NCBI RefSeq assembly: GCF_040361435.1
Contig: NZ_APNL01000002.1
Location: 62,001-126,000, forward strand
DNA: 64,000 nucleotides
Reading direction: 5' to 3'
Origin: Salinisphaera sp002433465
Lineage (GTDB): Bacteria; Pseudomonadota; Gammaproteobacteria; Nevskiales; Salinisphaeraceae
In this document: positions 60,817-64,000 of the stretch, piece after piece
Layout: every line of letters starts with the position of its first letter
How positions within the stretch are numbered: position 1 is the first letter of the stretch
The notes under the pieces: generated by a model
Seen by the model: the letters and a program-made list of their open reading frames with translations, nothing else
Told to the model about the DNA's origin: nothing
Databases searched by the model: none
Position numbers and translations under genes: made by a program

Positions 60817-62682
60817 CTAATCGGTATCCCGAAAGCGCGTCATCTGTTCCAGCGTGGCCTGAATAGCGGCCGGTGAAGGACTGTCTTCGCGCGGGCGGTA
60901 GTCGCGGTCCAGCGCTTCGGGGCGGCCGATAGCGGGGAAGTCGATGAAGCCGTTTTCGGTCATCGCGGCATGGCCGCGGTACTGGGCCATGATCATCGGC
61001 AGACGGTCAGCCGGCTGGAACAGGTCGTGGCCGACGCTGGTGGCGTCAAACGCATTGTTCACGCCCAGCGCGTGGTTGAGCAGCGTGGGCGCGACATCGA
61101 GGCTGCTGGTCATGTAGTCGGTCTGGGTGCCGGGCTCGGTGCGGCCGGGCCAGTGCACGATCATGGGCACCTGGGTCTGGTAGCGACTGTAGTCGCCGTT
61201 ATGGCCCCAGTAGTTCAGGCCCAGGTCGTTGAACTCCTGGCCGTGATCGCCGGTGACGACGACGATGGTGTCGTCCATCAGGCCCTTGGCTTCAAGCGTG
61301 TCCAGCGTTTTGCCGACGAGGCCGTCCACGAAATGCACCGAGTTGCGATAGAGGTTGTGCAGGCCGGTGGCGTCGGTGTCTTCATCCAGGGATAGGTAGT
61401 TGACGCTGTCCCAGCTGGGCTGGAACGGACGCGGCGCATCGTCCGGCAGGTCGTAGGCGTGCGGCGAGTCGTAGAAAACCATGCCGAAGAAGGGTTTTTC
61501 GGCGTCGGGATCGCGTTGTTCGAGATAGTCGATGAAATCGCGGTTGGCATCGATATCCCGCGTGGGCGAATCGTTGCCTTCGGATTCCATGCGCAGCTCT
61601 TTCATGCCGGAGAAGATGGTGCGATGGAATTCGGGCGAGGACAGCGGCGCGCTGCGAAAGATGCCGAAGTCGTAGCCCAGGTCCAGCATGCGACTGACCA
61701 GCACGGGCCGGGTATTGGTTTGCAACATGCTGTGCCAGTAGGTGCCGGGAATGCCGTAGAACAGCGTGAACATGCCGATACGCGTGGCGTTGCCGCCGCT
61801 GTAGTGGTTCATGAAGCGCTGGTTATTGGCCGCGAAGCGCGCCATATGCGGCGACACCTGTTCATTCATGGCATCGAACCGCCAGGAATCGATGACGATG
61901 AACACGATATTCTTCGGCTGGGCCGGGGCGTCGGTTTGCAGCGGCACCCGTGGATAGTCGATGGAGCCGTCCAGAGCGGTATCGCCGCCCCAGCTGGCCT
62001 CGGCCACGTCGAAGCCGCGCTCTTCGAGGAAATCCTTCGCGGTGAGCGGCTCGTAGCCGGGCAGCAGACGGGTCTGGCGGGTGACGTTGCCGTCGCCCAT
62101 GGCGTCGGCATAGGCATGAAACAGATTGGTGCCCAGCAGCAGCGCCACGCAGGCAGCCGCCATGCCGTAGCCGAAGCGGCGCTGGCGTGTGGCCGCGACC
62201 AGCCGCCAAACGGCCCAGCCCACGCCCCAGAGCGCGACGGCCACGCCCAGGCAAATGAGGGCCACCTGAATCTTCATCGCCAGCGAAAACTCGAAAGTCT
62301 CTTCCGAGGCGCCCGAGAAGAATAAAGACACCAGGGCGCCGTTGAGATGAAAACGGTATTGCTGAAATACCTGCGTATCCACCAGCAGCAGGCCGGTCAG
62401 CGCCACGCCGATTGCCCAGGCCAGCGGCACGATAACGTGCCGGTACGGTACCAGCAGGGCGAGCAGCATGACCGGCAACAGCCCGATGAGTGCCACCGAC
62501 AGAAAATGGGCAAAGAACATCGCCACGCCAAAGCTGCGGGCCGCGCCGCCGGTGGCCAGATCCCCGACGTCGAGGTAGCGCAGGGCCACCAGCGAAAGCA
62601 CGAGGGTGTAGGCAATCACAAGCCAGCCGAGCCAGCGCAATAGCGCGCCGCGACCGACGCCGGACGGTACGGGGTTGAGCAT
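60817..62682 (-). CDS. yejM: YejM/PbgA/LapC-type inner-membrane sulfatase-fold protein
   Basis: 621 residues from ATG 62682: five N-terminal membrane helices (from WLGWLVIAYTLVLSL on), then a periplasmic sulfatase-fold domain with NIVFIVIDSWRFDAMN, the GNATRIGMFTLFYG region where sulfatases carry the active-site residue, and VVVTGDHGQEFND. In enterobacteria this protein senses periplasmic lipopolysaccharide and controls LpxC degradation. Longer upstream starts are not homologous. No clear ribosome-binding site precedes the chosen start. Confidence 0.85.
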   Translation of the reverse strand: MLNPVPSGVGRGALLRWLGWLVIAYTLVLSLVALRYLDVGDLATGGAARSFGVAMFFAHFLSVALIGLLPVMLLALLVPYRHVIVPLAWAIGVALTGLLLVDTQVFQQYRFHLNGALVSLFFSGASEETFEFSLAMKIQVALICLGVAVALWGVGWAVWRLVAATRQRRFGYGMAAACVALLLGTNLFHAYADAMGDGNVTRQTRLLPGYEPLTAKDFLEERGFDVAEASWGGDTALDGSIDYPRVPLQTDAPAQPKNIVFIVIDSWRFDAMNEQVSPHMARFAANNQRFMNHYSGGNATRIGMFTLFYGIPGTYWHSMLQTNTRPVLVSRMLDLGYDFGIFRSAPLSSPEFHRTIFSGMKELRMESEGNDSPTRDIDANRDFIDYLEQRDPDAEKPFFGMVFYDSPHAYDLPDDAPRPFQPSWDSVNYLSLDEDTDATGLHNLYRNSVHFVDGLVGKTLDTLEAKGLMDDTIVVVTGDHGQEFNDLGLNYWGHNGDYSRYQTQVPMIVHWPGRTEPGTQTDYMTSSLDVAPTLLNHALGVNNAFDATSVGHDLFQPADRLPMIMAQYRGHAAMTENGFIDFPAIGRPEALDRDYRPREDSPSPAAIQATLEQMTRFRDTD

Positions 62683-62911
62683 TGGGTTAGAAATTCGTCT
62701 GATAGGTACGCTGAAGCATATCGGACACATTTCAGCGCAAACGTTCCCTGCCACGACGTTATAAACCAGCGACATAGGCCGAAAGCGCGTGCCAAGGCAC
62801 GTTCGTCGCGGGGTGGGCACCCACCGCTATGATGCGGCAGGTCACCAGCGCCGGTCATACGACTGACATACTGTGCGCCGAGCATGAACCGCCGACTCAC
62901 CCGGAGCCTTC

Positions 62912-63598
62912 ATGGATCCTACCAAGAACAGCCCCTTTCCAAGCCTGTTCGGCAAGTCGCCCTTCGGCGCCCTGACCGACCATATGCGCCAGGTGGAACA
63001 AGGCGCGTCGCTGCTGCTGGAATTCATCGCGCACAGCCAGGCCGGCGACTGGGACGCAGCCGAGGCGCTGCATCAGCAGATCAACGATTGCGAGCATGCG
63101 GCCGACGATCTCAAGGATCGTATCCGGCTCAACCTGCCCAGCACGCTGTTCTTGCCGATCTCGCGTGCCGACCTGCTGGTACTGGTCGAGGCTCAGGACA
63201 AGATCGTTAACAAGATCAAAGACATATCCGGGCTGATGACGGGCCGGCGTATGCAGTTCCCGGACGCGCTGCAGGCGCCGATTCGTGCCTATCTGGAAAC
63301 CACGCATGCCAGCGTGGCGCAGGCACGCAAGGTGCTCGAGGAGCTCGGCGAGCTGCTGGACTCCGGCTTCGGGCGCAGCGTGGGCGAACTCATCGCCGAC
63401 ATGGTCGCCGAGCTCGGGCGGCTGGAAAACACCTCGGACCAGCAGCAGGTGGCCATACGTCGCCAGCTTCTGCCGCTGGAAAGCGAACTGCCGCCGCTGG
63501 AGATGATGTTCATCTACCGTGTGATCGATGCGATCGGCTCGGTGGCGGATCGCGCCGAGCGCGCCGGCTCGCGCCTGCAGATTCTCGCCACCCGCTAA
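62912..63598 (+). CDS. DUF47 (PhoU-like) protein, partner of phosphate transporter
   Basis: 228 residues, all-helical, TIGR00153 family: FGKSPFGALTDHMRQVEQGA, DCEHAADDLKDRIRLNL and VLVEAQDKIVNKIKDISGLM. It is commonly next to Pit and thought to regulate it. The pit gene starts 39 bases downstream. Confidence 0.88.
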   Translation: MDPTKNSPFPSLFGKSPFGALTDHMRQVEQGASLLLEFIAHSQAGDWDAAEALHQQINDCEHAADDLKDRIRLNLPSTLFLPISRADLLVLVEAQDKIVNKIKDISGLMTGRRMQFPDALQAPIRAYLETTHASVAQARKVLEELGELLDSGFGRSVGELIADMVAELGRLENTSDQQQVAIRRQLLPLESELPPLEMMFIYRVIDAIGSVADRAERAGSRLQILATR

Positions 63599-63637
63599 AC
63601 ACTTTCGGGCCCGCGCCCTCGTTACAAGGATCGCCCG

Positions 63638-64000
63638 ATGTCGATCATCGCCCAGCACGCCGAGTTGTTCCTCATTCTGGCGTGCGTTTTCGGTTTCTTC
63701 ATGGCGTGGGGCATCGGTGCGAACGATGTGGCCAATGCCATGGGCACGTCGGTCGGATCCGGGGCGATCACCATCACCCAGGCGGTGATCATCGCCGGCA
63801 TTTTCGAGTTTCTCGGCGCCTGGCTGGCCGGCGGCGAAGTCACCCAGACCATCAGCGGCGGACTGATCCGGCCGGAAGTATTTGCCGATACGCCGCAACT
63901 ACTGGTCTACGGCATGCTCGCGGCGCTGCTCGGCGCCGGCTGTTTCCTGTTGCTGACCTCGACCCTGGGCATGCCGGTATCCACCGGCCAGTCGATCGTG
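63638..64000 (+). CDS. pitA: Pit family inorganic phosphate transporter, N-terminal part (3' end outside window)
   Basis: The first 121 codons are visible. AAGGA precedes the ATG. Membrane helices include FFMAWGIGANDVANAMGTSV, with the conserved GANDVANA motif of the PiT family, and TSTLGMPVSTGQSIV. Carries phosphate with protons or sodium. Cotranscribed with the DUF47 gene. Confidence 0.92.
   Translation, partial: MSIIAQHAELFLILACVFGFFMAWGIGANDVANAMGTSVGSGAITITQAVIIAGIFEFLGAWLAGGEVTQTISGGLIRPEVFADTPQLLVYGMLAALLGAGCFLLLTSTLGMPVSTGQSIV

Overview
This 64 kb window is GC-rich and gene-dense, and it comes from a Gram-negative proteobacterium. Outer-membrane and lipopolysaccharide functions (MlaA lipoprotein, YejM/LapC-type sulfatase-fold protein, family 9 glycosyltransferase, two TonB-dependent receptors, DsbG) point to a free-living gammaproteobacterium. 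A Salinisphaera-like halophile is my guess, from overall feel only and not proven. I found no rRNA, tRNA, CRISPR array, integrase or transposase. The only repeat family I recognise is one REP-like palindrome at 18631-18656.

Region by region. 1-4037 carries the end of a sensor kinase, a family 9 glycosyltransferase, a chorismatase (FkbO/Hyg5/XanB2 type) and an MJ1255-like glycosyltransferase. 4311-8582 has a GGCT-like protein, an isolated fliA with a terminator, a 950-base gene-free stretch, glycerate kinase and mlaA. 8579-17095 holds a hydrolase overlapping mlaA, a flavoprotein, a DUF3391/HD-GYP phosphodiesterase gene split by one in-frame TAA, an MFS transporter, a thioesterase, an FAD-linked lactate/glycolate-type oxidase and an amidase. 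17230-26682 holds an M23 peptidase, an MpaB-like (DUF2236) protein, an exonuclease, a DASS transporter, a LOG protein, an uncharacterised permease, TerC and a lipoprotein hydrolase. 27132-29379 is gdhA with a LysR gene upstream.

29525-40527 is an iron-siderophore uptake island: two TonB receptors of different type, a binding protein, two FecCD permeases, an ATPase, a siderophore-interacting ferric reductase, a Fes/IroE-like esterase and an AraC regulator. Two palindromic Fur-box-like sequences lie where expected. No siderophore biosynthesis gene is present, so the locus looks built to use siderophores that may be made elsewhere in the genome or by other organisms. 40781-47167 contains cytochrome b561, a TSUP permease, an SDR, a DUF4282 protein, dsbG and an M16 peptidase. 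47403-50993 is a lutABC L-lactate oxidation operon with a methyltransferase gene inserted between lutB and lutC.

51067-59839 is an accessory defence-type segment: VapBC, a Phd-like antitoxin next to a GIY-YIG/DUF4357 protein, a type I restriction operon hsdMSR ending in a DUF3800 gene, and a FitAB-like toxin-antitoxin pair preceded by a palindrome-rich, AT-richer spacer. The end of the window returns to housekeeping genes: an MBL hydrolase, yejM, a DUF47 PhoU-like protein and the start of a Pit phosphate transporter.
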